A stretch of 64,000 bases of DNA from Pantoea vagans (GTDB lineage: Bacteria > Pseudomonadota > Gammaproteobacteria > Enterobacterales > Enterobacteriaceae), in contig NZ_CP011427.1 of NCBI RefSeq assembly GCF_001506165.1, positions 1,364,001-1,428,000 on the forward strand. The letters are read 5' to 3'. A model generated the notes under the pieces. It ran no database searches, was not told the origin of the DNA, and was given only the letters and a program-made list of their open reading frames with translations. Positions 8,278-16,510 of this stretch are shown piece after piece. A program made the translations under genes and the position numbers. Each line of letters opens with the position of its first letter. Position 1 is the stretch's first letter.

Positions 8278-9329
8278 AATTTCCGCGCTAACACCTGCAA
8301 CTGCTCGGCAATCTCAATCACATCCACACCGGTCTGCATCGGCGACGCTGTCGTCTCACGCAATACCAGTTCGGTCTCCAGCGCTATCGCCTGTTGTGCA
8401 TCACCATCCAGTTCTGCCAGTAAACGATCGACACTCACGGCCCCTAACTGCTGCAAATCCTGCCGTACCGTGGTGAGCGGCGGCTGATACCAGGCGCTCT
8501 CGGCAGTATCGTCGTAGCCGATGATCGACATCTCGGCTGGAATGTTCACCCCATGCTGATGCAGGGCGCGCATCGCCCCCAGCGCCATTTGATCGTTGGC
8601 AACCAGCAGCGCTTGCGGTAAGCGATCCGGCAATAGCTGCAACAGTGCCTGATAGCCTGAGGCCGCACTCCAGTCGCCGTAAAGTACACAGCTTGCTTCC
8701 AGCTGATGTGACGCCAGCGCCTGCTGCCAGGCCTGGAAGCGCGCACGAGCGGACGCTGAGCGGGTAGGGCCGTTCAGCACGCCAATCTGTTGATGGCCGA
8801 GTGCAACAAGATGTTCCACCGCCTGCTGCGCCCCTAAATCGCTTTGATACTGGCACTGCGCCACAGCAGCATGCTGTTCGACATCGAGAAACAGCGTGGG
8901 TTTGCTGCCGCACTGCTGCTGCACCTGAGCAGCCTGCGCGGCATCCAGCGGTAGGTTAATCAACAGGGCGTCCACGCGCTGGGCCAGCAGTTCATTCACC
9001 GTATCCTGGGCGCTTCCCGTTGCGTTCGCCATGGCAATCACCAGATGGTATCCGCGCGCGGCGGCACGTTGCTGAATGGCGGAAGCAATCTGCGCAGGTG
9101 CCATCAGCGCCAGATCGCTGGTGGCCAACCCGATGGTGCGGGTGGCTTTGCCCGCCAGCTGTTGCGCCACACGGTTCGGCACATAGTTGAGCTGCTGCAT
9201 CGCCGCCTCGACCTTGGCGCGCGTGCGCGGCGAGACCTGCACGGAATGGTTAAGCACACGGGAAACGGTCTGATAAGAAACCCCCGCCAGTTGAGCGACA
9301 TCATCGAGGGTAACGGAACGCGCAGTCAT
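8262..9329 (-). CDS. LacI-family repressor, close to lac repressor itself
   Basis: LacI/GalR-family transcription regulator, 355 residues. The headpiece (VTLDDVAQLAGVSYQTVSRVLN) has the same recognition residues YQ...R as E. coli LacI. The hinge NRVAQQLAGK and core segments such as VEHLVALGHQQIG, GDWSA, MLVANDQMALGAMRA-like and GYDD are also very close to it. The C-terminus has leucine-rich heptads (EIAEQLQVLARKL) like LacI's tetramerisation helix. The ATG at 9329 is preferred over an upstream ATG at 9365, because AGGAGAG precedes it and it starts at the family N-terminus. No lacZ or lacY is nearby; the divergent neighbour is ydcF. It may be a true lac-type repressor acting elsewhere, or it may have been re-used. 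Confidence 0.85.
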   Translation of the reverse strand: MTARSVTLDDVAQLAGVSYQTVSRVLNHSVQVSPRTRAKVEAAMQQLNYVPNRVAQQLAGKATRTIGLATSDLALMAPAQIASAIQQRAAARGYHLVIAMANATGSAQDTVNELLAQRVDALLINLPLDAAQAAQVQQQCGSKPTLFLDVEQHAAVAQCQYQSDLGAQQAVEHLVALGHQQIGVLNGPTRSASARARFQAWQQALASHQLEASCVLYGDWSAASGYQALLQLLPDRLPQALLVANDQMALGAMRALHQHGVNIPAEMSIIGYDDTAESAWYQPPLTTVRQDLQQLGAVSVDRLLAELDGDAQQAIALETELVLRETTASPMQTGVDVIEIAEQLQVLARKLKRSP

Positions 9330-9355
9330 AAACTCTCCTGAATCTGATAGCGGCG

Positions 9356-9402
9356 AGTGTAGCAAATTTTTCTCTGCTGTCGCGGAGTTAAGCCGCTACA
9401 CT
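9356..9402. promoter_or_regulatory. Inverted repeat between the lacI-like gene and ydcF
   Basis: AGTGTAGC (9356-9363) and GCTACACT (9395-9402) form a perfect inverted repeat spanning the 99-bp divergent promoter region. Each copy contains TACACT, a plausible -10 hexamer, pointing toward the neighbouring gene, so the region may hold two facing promoters or an operator for the repressor. It does not resemble the classical lac operator. Evidence is limited to symmetry and position. Confidence 0.35.
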
Positions 9403-9428
9403 GCCAAGGTTAACGCGAGGAGAATGCG

Positions 9429-10196
9429 ATGCAGCTCAATGACCAACAGATTCAGGACATCAATACGCTGGCGGCCTGGCTGGCGCTCGACCACATGCCC
9501 GTGGACGGTACGCTGGAGGTCGATCTGGCGATTCTTGCCGGTCATGCGGTCCTGCCCAATGTCGAGGGCGTGATTGCGCTGGCGAAAAAGTATCAATTAC
9601 CGCTGCTGATCAGCGGCGGTATCGGTCACTCCACCACGCTGCTGGCGCAGATGATCGCCAGCCATCCGCTTTACCGACAGATCGCTACCCAAGGCAAAAG
9701 TGAAGCCGAACTGCTGGGTGAGATGGCGCAGATTTTTGCTGCACTGCCAGACGATCAACTGCTGCTGGAAACCGCCTCACGTAACTGCGGAGAGAATGCA
9801 GCCTTCAGCCAAAAATTGCTGGATGAGCAAGACTGGCAGCCGCAGCACGTATTGCTGGTGCAGGACCCCTTGATGCAGCGCCGAACCTGGGAAACGTTCC
9901 GCTACCAGTGGCGCGACCGCGCCGACGCACCAGAATTTATTAGCTGGCCGGTGTTTACCCCACAGGTGATGATGGATGCAGGCATGTTGCGCATCATTGG
10001 TGCACCACCGCAGGGGTTGTGGTCAATGGAGCGTTTTCTCTCATTACTGATGGGGGAAATTCAACGTCTACGCGATGACGAAAACGGCTACGGTCCGCGC
10101 GGCAAAGGATTCCTTGGACACGTCGATATCCCCGAAGAGGTGGAAGCAGGTTGGCAGCGGTTGATGCAGCTGCCGGGTGTGCAAACGCGCCTCTGA
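9429..10196 (+). CDS. ydcF: DUF218 (ElyC/SanA/YdcF) family protein YdcF
   Basis: Cytoplasmic DUF218-family protein of 255 residues whose sequence follows E. coli YdcF closely: ILAGHAVLPN, LLISGGIGHSTT, NCGENAAFS, VQDPLMQRRTWETFR and YGPRGKGFLGHVD. E. coli YdcF binds S-adenosylmethionine in vitro, but its physiological role is unclear. There is no signal peptide or membrane segment, unlike SanA or ElyC. The ATG at 9429 has GAGGAG a few bases upstream. It is transcribed divergently from the lacI-like gene and ends at a REP pair facing the convergent reductase gene. Confidence 0.88.
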   Translation: MQLNDQQIQDINTLAAWLALDHMPVDGTLEVDLAILAGHAVLPNVEGVIALAKKYQLPLLISGGIGHSTTLLAQMIASHPLYRQIATQGKSEAELLGEMAQIFAALPDDQLLLETASRNCGENAAFSQKLLDEQDWQPQHVLLVQDPLMQRRTWETFRYQWRDRADAPEFISWPVFTPQVMMDAGMLRIIGAPPQGLWSMERFLSLLMGEIQRLRDDENGYGPRGKGFLGHVDIPEEVEAGWQRLMQLPGVQTRL

Positions 10197-10202
10197 GCAC
10201 CA

Positions 10203-10257
10203 GGTCACCATTAATGGTGACCCTACAAATGTTGTAGGGTGCGCATTTATGCGCACC
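10203..10257. repeat. GTAGGGT-type REP pair, head to head
   Basis: Two REP units in the 75-bp gap between convergent genes: a reversed unit (10203-10226) with arms GGTCACC/GGTGACC and a forward unit (10234-10257) starting GTAGGGTGCGC with arms GGTGCGC/GCGCACC. Both keep the GTAG tetranucleotide outside the palindrome and an A/T-rich loop. The hairpins probably separate the two convergent transcripts. Confidence 0.85.
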
Positions 10258-10270
10258 AGGCTCAACACAC

Positions 10271-11185
10271 CTACGCGCGGTTCTGCAAATACACCTGCAA
10301 GTTCACATACACCGCATTCAGCAAAGGCGTTACGACGCCACTGCGTGCGCCGCGCACCAACAGATCGCCAATCACCTGATCCGCCTCAATTTCATAACCT
10401 TGCGTCAGATCGCGATACATGGAGGAGGTCATCGCCACCTGTGGGTTATTCAGCGTCTCATAAATCTTCGCGGTCACCGCTGGGCGCGCCTGATAGCCAT
10501 CAGCGCTGATCACCGACAGCACTTCGGCGAAGATACCCTGTAACAGCGCTTCACCGCCGTGTGAACGCAGCACCTGCTGGGTATTACCGCGCGCAATACA
10601 GCACACCGCACCCAGCGTGCTCAGCAGCAGCCACTTCTCCCAAAGCTCGCTGATGATGTTATCGGCAAACACGGTATCGAACTGCGCCACCTTCAGCGTC
10701 TCATCCAGGCGTTGCAGGCGCGCATCATTCTGCCCATCGAGTGCGCCATAGTAGAGAATATGCAGCGGCGTCATCTGCACCACCTCGCCCTGATCGCCCA
10801 GCGTGGCGTTGATCTTGCACAGCCCGCCAATCACCTTGTCGCCAAATCGCGCACGCAGCGTATCGATATGGCGCATGCCATTGAGAATCGGCATGATCAG
10901 CGTCTCTGGCCCGACAGACGAGGCGATATCTTCGATCGCCTGCTCCAGACCAAAGCTTTTCACCGTCAGGATAATCAGGTCGAACTGACCCTCAAGTTTA
11001 CCGGTTAGCGCCAGCTGTGGCTGAAGCACTTCCGTGCCACCCGGCGTTTTCAGCACCAGGCCCGTTTGCTGCAGTTGCTGAAAACGGCGCTCGCGCACCA
11101 GAAAAGTCACATCACGTCCTGCTTGCGCCAGACGTGCACCGAAATACCCGCCGGTGGCACCGGCGCCGACAACCAGAATGCGCAT
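10271..11185 (-). CDS. Ketopantoate reductase family (ApbA/PanE-like)
   Basis: NADP-dependent 2-dehydropantoate 2-reductase-family protein, 304 residues. The N-terminal Rossmann motif GAGATGGYFG is at residues 7-16. LTVKSF supplies the catalytic-lysine region, and LNGMRHID is a family signature. The C-terminal helical domain contains SSMYRDLTQGYEIEADQVIGD, with family-typical S/D/E residues. It is more like the broad ApbA paralogue group than housekeeping PanE, so the exact substrate is uncertain. ATG 11185 is chosen over an upstream ATG at 11221, because the Rossmann strand begins at once. Confidence 0.8.
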   Translation of the reverse strand: MRILVVGAGATGGYFGARLAQAGRDVTFLVRERRFQQLQQTGLVLKTPGGTEVLQPQLALTGKLEGQFDLIILTVKSFGLEQAIEDIASSVGPETLIMPILNGMRHIDTLRARFGDKVIGGLCKINATLGDQGEVVQMTPLHILYYGALDGQNDARLQRLDETLKVAQFDTVFADNIISELWEKWLLLSTLGAVCCIARGNTQQVLRSHGGEALLQGIFAEVLSVISADGYQARPAVTAKIYETLNNPQVAMTSSMYRDLTQGYEIEADQVIGDLLVRGARSGVVTPLLNAVYVNLQVYLQNRA

Positions 11186-11257
11186 GGTTAGATTTCCCGT
11201 TGAGAGTGAAACCCTTACCATAAATCGCAGCGGCGAGGGTTTCCAGCCATCAAATGT

Positions 11258-12787
11258 TTAATTTTGCACAGATTGCGGCAGCAGCGCGTTGGGCAGGTCT
11301 TGATAACAGACCGGGCGCAGGAAGCGTTGAATCGCCGTGGCACCGACCGAGGTAGTACGGCTATCACTGGTTGCGGGGAAGGGGCCGCCATGCACCATGG
11401 CATAACCCACGTCCACGCCGGTTGGGAAACCATTCGCGAGAATGCGTCCAGCGCGTTGCTCCAGCAGCGGCAGCAAGCTGGCAGCCAGCCTCTGATCTTG
11501 CTGTTCCAAATGTAGCGTAATAGTGAGTTGCCCCTGCAGTGCCTGCAGCGCGGCGAACATTTCCTCCTGATCGGCACAGCGCACCAGCAACGATACCGGG
11601 CCAAATACCTCATTTTGCATGCGAGGTTCCTGGATAAAATCGCGTGCACTGGCGGTAAACAAATGCGGTTGTCCCTGATTCGGGCCCTGTTTTTCTTGCC
11701 CGTTCGCCAGCCGCTCAACACCCGCTAATGCACTCAGCACAGCAGTATGCTGTTCGCAGGCATCAGCGATGGCGGGCGTTAACATCGTCGCGCTGGGTTT
11801 TAATCGCAAGGCGTTGCTGGCGTGCTGCACAAAGCGGTCAAAGTCTTCGCCTTCACAGGCCAGCACCACGCCAGGATTGGTGCAGAACTGGCCGCAGCCC
11901 AGCGTCAGCGAATCGATAAACCCCTGCGCGAGTTTTTCTGCACGTTGTTGTAATGCGCCGGGCAGCAATAACATCGGGTTGATGCTGCTCATTTCGGCAT
12001 AGAGCGGAACCGGGCGTGGACGCTGTTGTGCCTGCTGCAATAGCGCCAGGCCACCCTGGCGTGAACCGGTAAAGCCCACGGCACAGATTGCGGGATGTTG
12101 TACCAGCGCGCTGCCACTTTGCACTGAAGTGCCGTGCAGCATTGAAAATACGCCTGCTGGCAGTTCAGATTGCAGTACGGCCTGGCTGATGGCTCGTGCC
12201 ACTAGTTCACTGGTTCCGGGATGTGCCGGATGGGCCTTCACCACCACCGGGCAGCCAGCGGCCAGTGCAGATGCGGTATCGCCACCGGCCACCGAAAACG
12301 CCAGCGGGAAATTACTGGCACCGAACACGGCCACCGGCCCCAGGGCAACCTGGCGTTGACGCAGATCAGGGCGAGGCAGGGGCCGGCGATCAGGCAGCGC
12401 GGGTTCGATAATGGCCCCCTGAAATGCACCTTGCTCTACCACATCGGCAAACAGATTAAGCTGGCCAATGGTGCGCCCGCGTTCGCCTTCAATGCGGGCG
12501 CGCGGTAAGGCTGTTTCCTGCATCGCGCGTTCTATCAGTTCATCACCCAGTGCCGCGATATTTTCGCCAATCTGGCGCAAGAAACGGGCACGCACGGCGA
12601 GGTCGCGCTGGCTGTAAGGGATAAAAGCTGCCGCAGCCAATCGGCAGGCCGCGTCGATTTGTTCCTCATCGGCTTCATAGAAGTCCGGGACCAACGCCTG
12701 ATTTAATGTGGGATCGAAAGCCTTAAAAGCGTGGGCGCCGCCGCGCTGGCGTTGTGTACCAATAAAGAGTACTCCACTGAGCATCAT
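11258..12787 (-). CDS. NADP+-dependent aldehyde dehydrogenase, ketoglutarate-semialdehyde type
   Basis: Aldehyde dehydrogenase of 509 residues resembling the alpha-ketoglutaric semialdehyde (2,5-dioxovalerate) dehydrogenases that end non-phosphorylative sugar-acid or hydroxyproline routes. Visible features are the cofactor segment FGASNFPLAFS, GCPVVVKAHP, VGFTGSRQGG, the general-base glutamate in YAEMSS, the nucleophilic cysteine in GCGQFCTNPG, and NEVFGPVSLL. ATG ATG at 12787/12784 follows AGAGGAGGA. An IclR gene on the same strand and a divergent DapA-family gene are the partners expected for sugar-acid dehydration followed by semialdehyde oxidation. The substrate is inferred, not shown. 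Confidence 0.8.
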   Translation of the reverse strand: MMLSGVLFIGTQRQRGGAHAFKAFDPTLNQALVPDFYEADEEQIDAACRLAAAAFIPYSQRDLAVRARFLRQIGENIAALGDELIERAMQETALPRARIEGERGRTIGQLNLFADVVEQGAFQGAIIEPALPDRRPLPRPDLRQRQVALGPVAVFGASNFPLAFSVAGGDTASALAAGCPVVVKAHPAHPGTSELVARAISQAVLQSELPAGVFSMLHGTSVQSGSALVQHPAICAVGFTGSRQGGLALLQQAQQRPRPVPLYAEMSSINPMLLLPGALQQRAEKLAQGFIDSLTLGCGQFCTNPGVVLACEGEDFDRFVQHASNALRLKPSATMLTPAIADACEQHTAVLSALAGVERLANGQEKQGPNQGQPHLFTASARDFIQEPRMQNEVFGPVSLLVRCADQEEMFAALQALQGQLTITLHLEQQDQRLAASLLPLLEQRAGRILANGFPTGVDVGYAMVHGGPFPATSDSRTTSVGATAIQRFLRPVCYQDLPNALLPQSVQN

Positions 12788-12829
12788 GCATCCTCCTCTG
12801 TTAAAGATTCCACCAGGCAGCGAGTTGCA

Positions 12830-13687
12830 CTATTCGGGCTGTGCAGGAAGATCGCCACGGCGGGTTGTGATTGAAGCTGAGGCCGCCGGGCGAGAGGGTG
12901 TCCATCCCAGCTCCAGCGATATCTTGTTAGCCATTTCCATTACCAAGCCTGAAAGACCTTCCAGACGTGCCAGCGGCAGACGCTCAGCTGCACCGGATAC
13001 GCTGATCGCCGCGAAAACCTGGCCGTTAGCTGCGCGCACCGGTGCGCCGATGCAGTGCACATTCAGTTCGTTCTCTTGCAAGTCCAGCGCGTAGCCGCGT
13101 TCGCGAATACGCGCCAGTTCTGCTTCCAGCGCCTCGCCATCGGTAATGGTGTAAGCCGTGCGCTGTGGCAACGAATCGGCGATGATTTTGCGAATCAACC
13201 GGGGTGACTGCCAGGCCAGGAACGCCTTGCCCACGCTGGTGCAGTGCACCAATGCCGCTTCAATCCGGGTAATGGTGGTATTGCCGGTGCTGGTCATCTC
13301 CTGGCGTTCGACAAACGCCATCTGTGCACCATCGAAAATGCACATGTGCGTGCTTTCGCCGGTAATCAACTGCAGTTGCGCGGCATAAGGACGCGCATGG
13401 CTATCAAGATCCAGGTTTTGAATCACCAAATTTCCCAGCTGAAACAGCTTCATGCCCAGCTTGTAAGTTTCGCGTTTGCCGTTCTGTTCCAGCAGGCCAA
13501 TATCACGCAATGACGACACCAACCGGTGCGTTGTCGCGCGCGGTAATCCGGTGCGTGTGGCAATTTCCGCCGGGGTTAAATTGGCGTCACGCTGTGAAAA
13601 ACACTCCAGAATTTGCAGGACCTTGGTCAGGCTTTTAATCGATGCCTGATTCAGTTTCTCCGCCTCGGTTCCGCTATTTGTACTCAT
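12830..13687 (-). CDS. IclR-family transcriptional regulator
   Basis: Regulator of 285 residues with an N-terminal winged helix-turn-helix (LTPAEIATRTGLPRATTHRL) and a C-terminal IclR effector-binding domain (VGKAFLAW, NVHCIGAPV, ISVSG). The ATG at 13687 has AGAGGTGGG before it; an upstream in-frame start at 13729 lacks support. It lies between the dehydrogenase gene (same strand) and the divergent DapA-family/MFS operon and is probably their local regulator, with a sugar acid or its keto-deoxy derivative as effector. Confidence 0.88.
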   Translation of the reverse strand: MSTNSGTEAEKLNQASIKSLTKVLQILECFSQRDANLTPAEIATRTGLPRATTHRLVSSLRDIGLLEQNGKRETYKLGMKLFQLGNLVIQNLDLDSHARPYAAQLQLITGESTHMCIFDGAQMAFVERQEMTSTGNTTITRIEAALVHCTSVGKAFLAWQSPRLIRKIIADSLPQRTAYTITDGEALEAELARIRERGYALDLQENELNVHCIGAPVRAANGQVFAAISVSGAAERLPLARLEGLSGLVMEMANKISLELGWTPSRPAASASITTRRGDLPAQPE

Positions 13688-14155
13688 ACCCACCTCTAGA
13701 TCAGCAACAGTGAAGCGTGCTTCGTGCACTCGCTCAGTTCACAGTATTCCGATATTCCGGCTCTTATACTGAGACACTTGCGCCAGAATAGCGCCTTTTA
13801 GTGAGCCTGCCATCCTCAAGTTGATTGCTATTCGGTTTTAATCTCATAATGTGGGATATGCTTGTTAATATGTTTGCATTAATCCTCATTGTAAAGTGGG
13901 TGTCTGTTCGCCTTCCCAATCAACTCAATCATCATTAATGACTCTCAATGTGAAATTAATCGATATATTTCAAGTTGTTGAGATTTGAGGGTGGACAGGT
14001 GATAGTTAATGAGTTGAATGAAATTTGATCTTGATATGTGATCTTAATTCCACAATGAGAGATTTGGTGTTGATCAATATTTCATTGTCTCACATTAATT
14101 GATTACCGCGAGTCGTTCTCGCTTTAATCAGCGTCTTGAGAGACAGGAGCAGAAA
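13688..14155. promoter_or_regulatory. 468-bp A/T-rich divergent control region
   Basis: No gene is seen here. The stretch is much more A/T-rich than its surroundings and separates iclR from the divergent aldolase operon. Near its right end ACAATGA (14052-14058) and TCATTGT (14082-14088) form an inverted repeat, with the palindrome TTGATCAA (14070-14077) between them; this is a candidate IclR-family operator or looped site. Several further TCTCA/TGAGA elements recur. The length suggests long upstream regulation, but no specific factor can be named. Confidence 0.4.
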
Positions 14156-15067
14156 ATGAGTCAGCAGATTGCAAGCCAGGCTAAAGAACTGAAAGCTAAA
14201 CTGCGCGGCGTCTTGCCGCCAATTACCATGCCCTTCAACGCCGAAGGTGAGTTGGTGCGTGGCGGCCTGAAACAGCAGATCGACTTCATCATCAACTCGG
14301 GTGCCAGTGCGATAGTGGTGGGCGGCAGTACAGGGGAAGGCCACACGCTCTCTGATGAAGAGTTTCGCCAGGCCATGACCGAAGCCTATGAGGCCAACAA
14401 TGGCCGCGTGCCTTTCGTCGCCGGGTTGATTGTTAACAGCACCCGCCAGGCGATTGCACGCGTGAAAATGCTGGAAGGGATGAAGCTGGATGCGCTGCAG
14501 GTTACGCCAGTGCACTACCTGTTCAAGCCCGATGATGACGCCACCGTGCGTCATTTCCGCGAAATTTACGAAGCGACGCAAACGCCAATTCTGATTTACA
14601 ACGTCATCCCCTGGAATTACCTGAGTCTCGATCTGATGAATCGCATCATGGATGAAGTCCCTGGCGTAGTGGGGATGAAACAGAGCGGGGGAGATCTGAA
14701 GTCCGTTTCTGATCTGCTGCTGCGCTGTCCAGAGAAGATTATCGTCAGCGGCGTGGATGCGCTGCTGTATCCCGGCTTTGCCATCGGTTGCCAGGGGGCT
14801 ATCTCCGCATTGACCAGTGCGGTGCCCTCGGTGGTTGCCCGCATGTTTAAAGCGGTGGAAGAGAATGACCACGCCACGGCGCGCGACATCCATTTCCGTC
14901 TGAGCGATTTATGGAGCCAGTTACCGCATGACAATCTTCCTGCCTGCGTGAAATACATCCAAAGCTTGCAAGGGGTTCCGCTGTATCAGCCACGTCCACC
15001 GATGCATCCGGTCAGCGAGGCGCTCAAATCCAATATTAAAGCGGCGTTCGACCGTCTGATGCGCTGA
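14156..15067 (+). CDS. Dihydrodipicolinate synthase/N-acetylneuraminate lyase family enzyme
   Basis: Class I (Schiff-base) aldolase/dehydratase of the DapA superfamily, 303 residues. Family marks are GGSTGEGHTLSDEE (substrate carboxylate loop), VTPVHYLF, the tyrosine in PILIYN and the Schiff-base lysine in VVGMKQSGGD. Neighbouring semialdehyde dehydrogenase, IclR and MFS genes suggest a 2-keto-3-deoxy sugar-acid dehydratase or aldolase rather than lysine biosynthesis. It does not look like typical 5-dehydro-4-deoxyglucarate dehydratase in its N-terminal half. ATG 14156 has GGAG six bases upstream; the earlier in-frame ATG at 14099 lacks a site. Confidence 0.82.
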   Translation: MSQQIASQAKELKAKLRGVLPPITMPFNAEGELVRGGLKQQIDFIINSGASAIVVGGSTGEGHTLSDEEFRQAMTEAYEANNGRVPFVAGLIVNSTRQAIARVKMLEGMKLDALQVTPVHYLFKPDDDATVRHFREIYEATQTPILIYNVIPWNYLSLDLMNRIMDEVPGVVGMKQSGGDLKSVSDLLLRCPEKIIVSGVDALLYPGFAIGCQGAISALTSAVPSVVARMFKAVEENDHATARDIHFRLSDLWSQLPHDNLPACVKYIQSLQGVPLYQPRPPMHPVSEALKSNIKAAFDRLMR

Positions 15068-15148
15068 TTTGCACCCCCGCACAGCGGGACATTATAAAAA
15101 AATCACGCCACGACCCGCCGAAAACGGGCGTGGCGGAGGTGCAGAAAG

Positions 15149-16492
15149 ATGAAATTTGACCACAACCCTACACTCGAACGTGATGCGGCCTCGGCACCAC
15201 GGGAAATGCCACGTGAGGTGGTGCGACCAAAACACCATCTGCGCTGGGCAATCATAGGCATCATTATTCTGTTAACCATTACCAACTATCTCGATCGCGG
15301 CAATTTGTCGGTCGCGGCGCCGCAAATCATGCAGGATCTCGGTATCAGCCACGCAATGATGGGGGTCATTCTCTCAGCGTTCGTCTGGCCCTACGCGATT
15401 ATGAACCTGCCTACCGGCTGGGCAGTGGACCGTTTTGGCGTCAAAGTCCTGTTGGCACTGGCCGCGGGATTATGGTCGCTGGTGGCGATTCTCACCGGCT
15501 TTGCCCGTAACGTCGGCACCTTTATTGGCCTGCGTATTGCGCTAGGCGTCAGTGAAGCGCCGCTGTTTCCCGGCGCGTTAAAAGCCACGGACACCTGGTT
15601 CCCGGACCGGGAAAAAGCCGCGGCAACCAGTGCTTATATTGCGGCAACGCAGGTGGGGTTAGCGCTGGCTCCGCCGATTTCAACCCTGTTAATGGCGGCC
15701 TTTGGTTGGCCGGCGATGTTTATCATTATGGGTTTGATCGGTTTCGTGGCCCTCATCGGCTGGCTGGTGCTGTATCGCGAACCTGAAAAACATCCGTGGT
15801 TGCATAAAGATGAGTTGCGCTATATCCGGGAAGGACAGGCCACGGCGCAACAGGCGGCAGACGCGCCACGTGTCACGGTACGCGAGTGGGGCGGGCTTTT
15901 CAGGCATGCTTCGGTCTGGTACATGGTGATCGGTGGTTTCTGTCTACAGTATGTTTTCTGGTTTTACATCGGTTGGTTGCCCACCTATCTGCAACAGGCG
16001 CAGGGTTTTACCCTGAGCCGCGCGGGCTGGCTCTCCGCGTTACCCTATATTGCCGGTGGCGTGGCGGTGTTGATCGGCGGGAGGTTCTCCGATCGTCTGG
16101 TGCGCAAAGGGTTCGATCCTTTTAACGCCCGTCGCTATACCATTGCCGGTGCCGCATTGCTGACGGCGGGCGCGATGTTTATCACCGCGTTGGTGGATGG
16201 GGCGGCGCTGGCGGTGATCATGCTGACCTTAGGGATGTTCACTTATAGCCTGTCGTCCGGTAACTACTGGACGCTGGCGGCAGAAGTGGTTACCACCAAA
16301 AAATGGGTGGCTTCCGTAGGCAGTATTCAGAATTTTGGCGGCTTTCTTGGCGGGGCGTTTGCGCCCGTGGTCACCGGGATTGTTGTGGATCATTTTGGCG
16401 GATTTGTGCCGGCTTTGATGCTGGCGGGATTTATGGCGCTGATATCGGCGGGCATGTATGGCCTGGCGTTGCGTCACCGTCTACCGGTCTGA
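15149..16492 (+). CDS. MFS transporter, anion:cation symporter (sugar-acid) type
   Basis: Twelve-helix major facilitator, 447 residues, of the ACS family (D-galactonate/glucarate/phthalate-type symporters). The helix-1 segment TNYLDRGNLSVAAP is the family signature, and the MFS loop motif appears as GWAVDRFG. A ~30-residue hydrophilic N-terminus precedes the first helix. It starts 82 bp after the DapA-family gene with GGAGG at 15135-15139 and is the likely importer for that pathway. It is the first of three MFS genes in a row; the other two belong to another MFS family, so the operon may serve more than one substrate. Confidence 0.85.
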   Translation: MKFDHNPTLERDAASAPREMPREVVRPKHHLRWAIIGIIILLTITNYLDRGNLSVAAPQIMQDLGISHAMMGVILSAFVWPYAIMNLPTGWAVDRFGVKVLLALAAGLWSLVAILTGFARNVGTFIGLRIALGVSEAPLFPGALKATDTWFPDREKAAATSAYIAATQVGLALAPPISTLLMAAFGWPAMFIIMGLIGFVALIGWLVLYREPEKHPWLHKDELRYIREGQATAQQAADAPRVTVREWGGLFRHASVWYMVIGGFCLQYVFWFYIGWLPTYLQQAQGFTLSRAGWLSALPYIAGGVAVLIGGRFSDRLVRKGFDPFNARRYTIAGAALLTAGAMFITALVDGAALAVIMLTLGMFTYSLSSGNYWTLAAEVVTTKKWVASVGSIQNFGGFLGGAFAPVVTGIVVDHFGGFVPALMLAGFMALISAGMYGLALRHRLPV

Positions 16493-16510
16493 CTTTTCAG
16501 GAGTGACACC

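Noticed and set aside
14156..15067. Assigning the DapA-family gene as dapA or as kdgD
   Set aside because: The neighbourhood is sugar-acid-like, not lysine biosynthesis, and the N-terminal half differs from known 5-dehydro-4-deoxyglucarate dehydratases.
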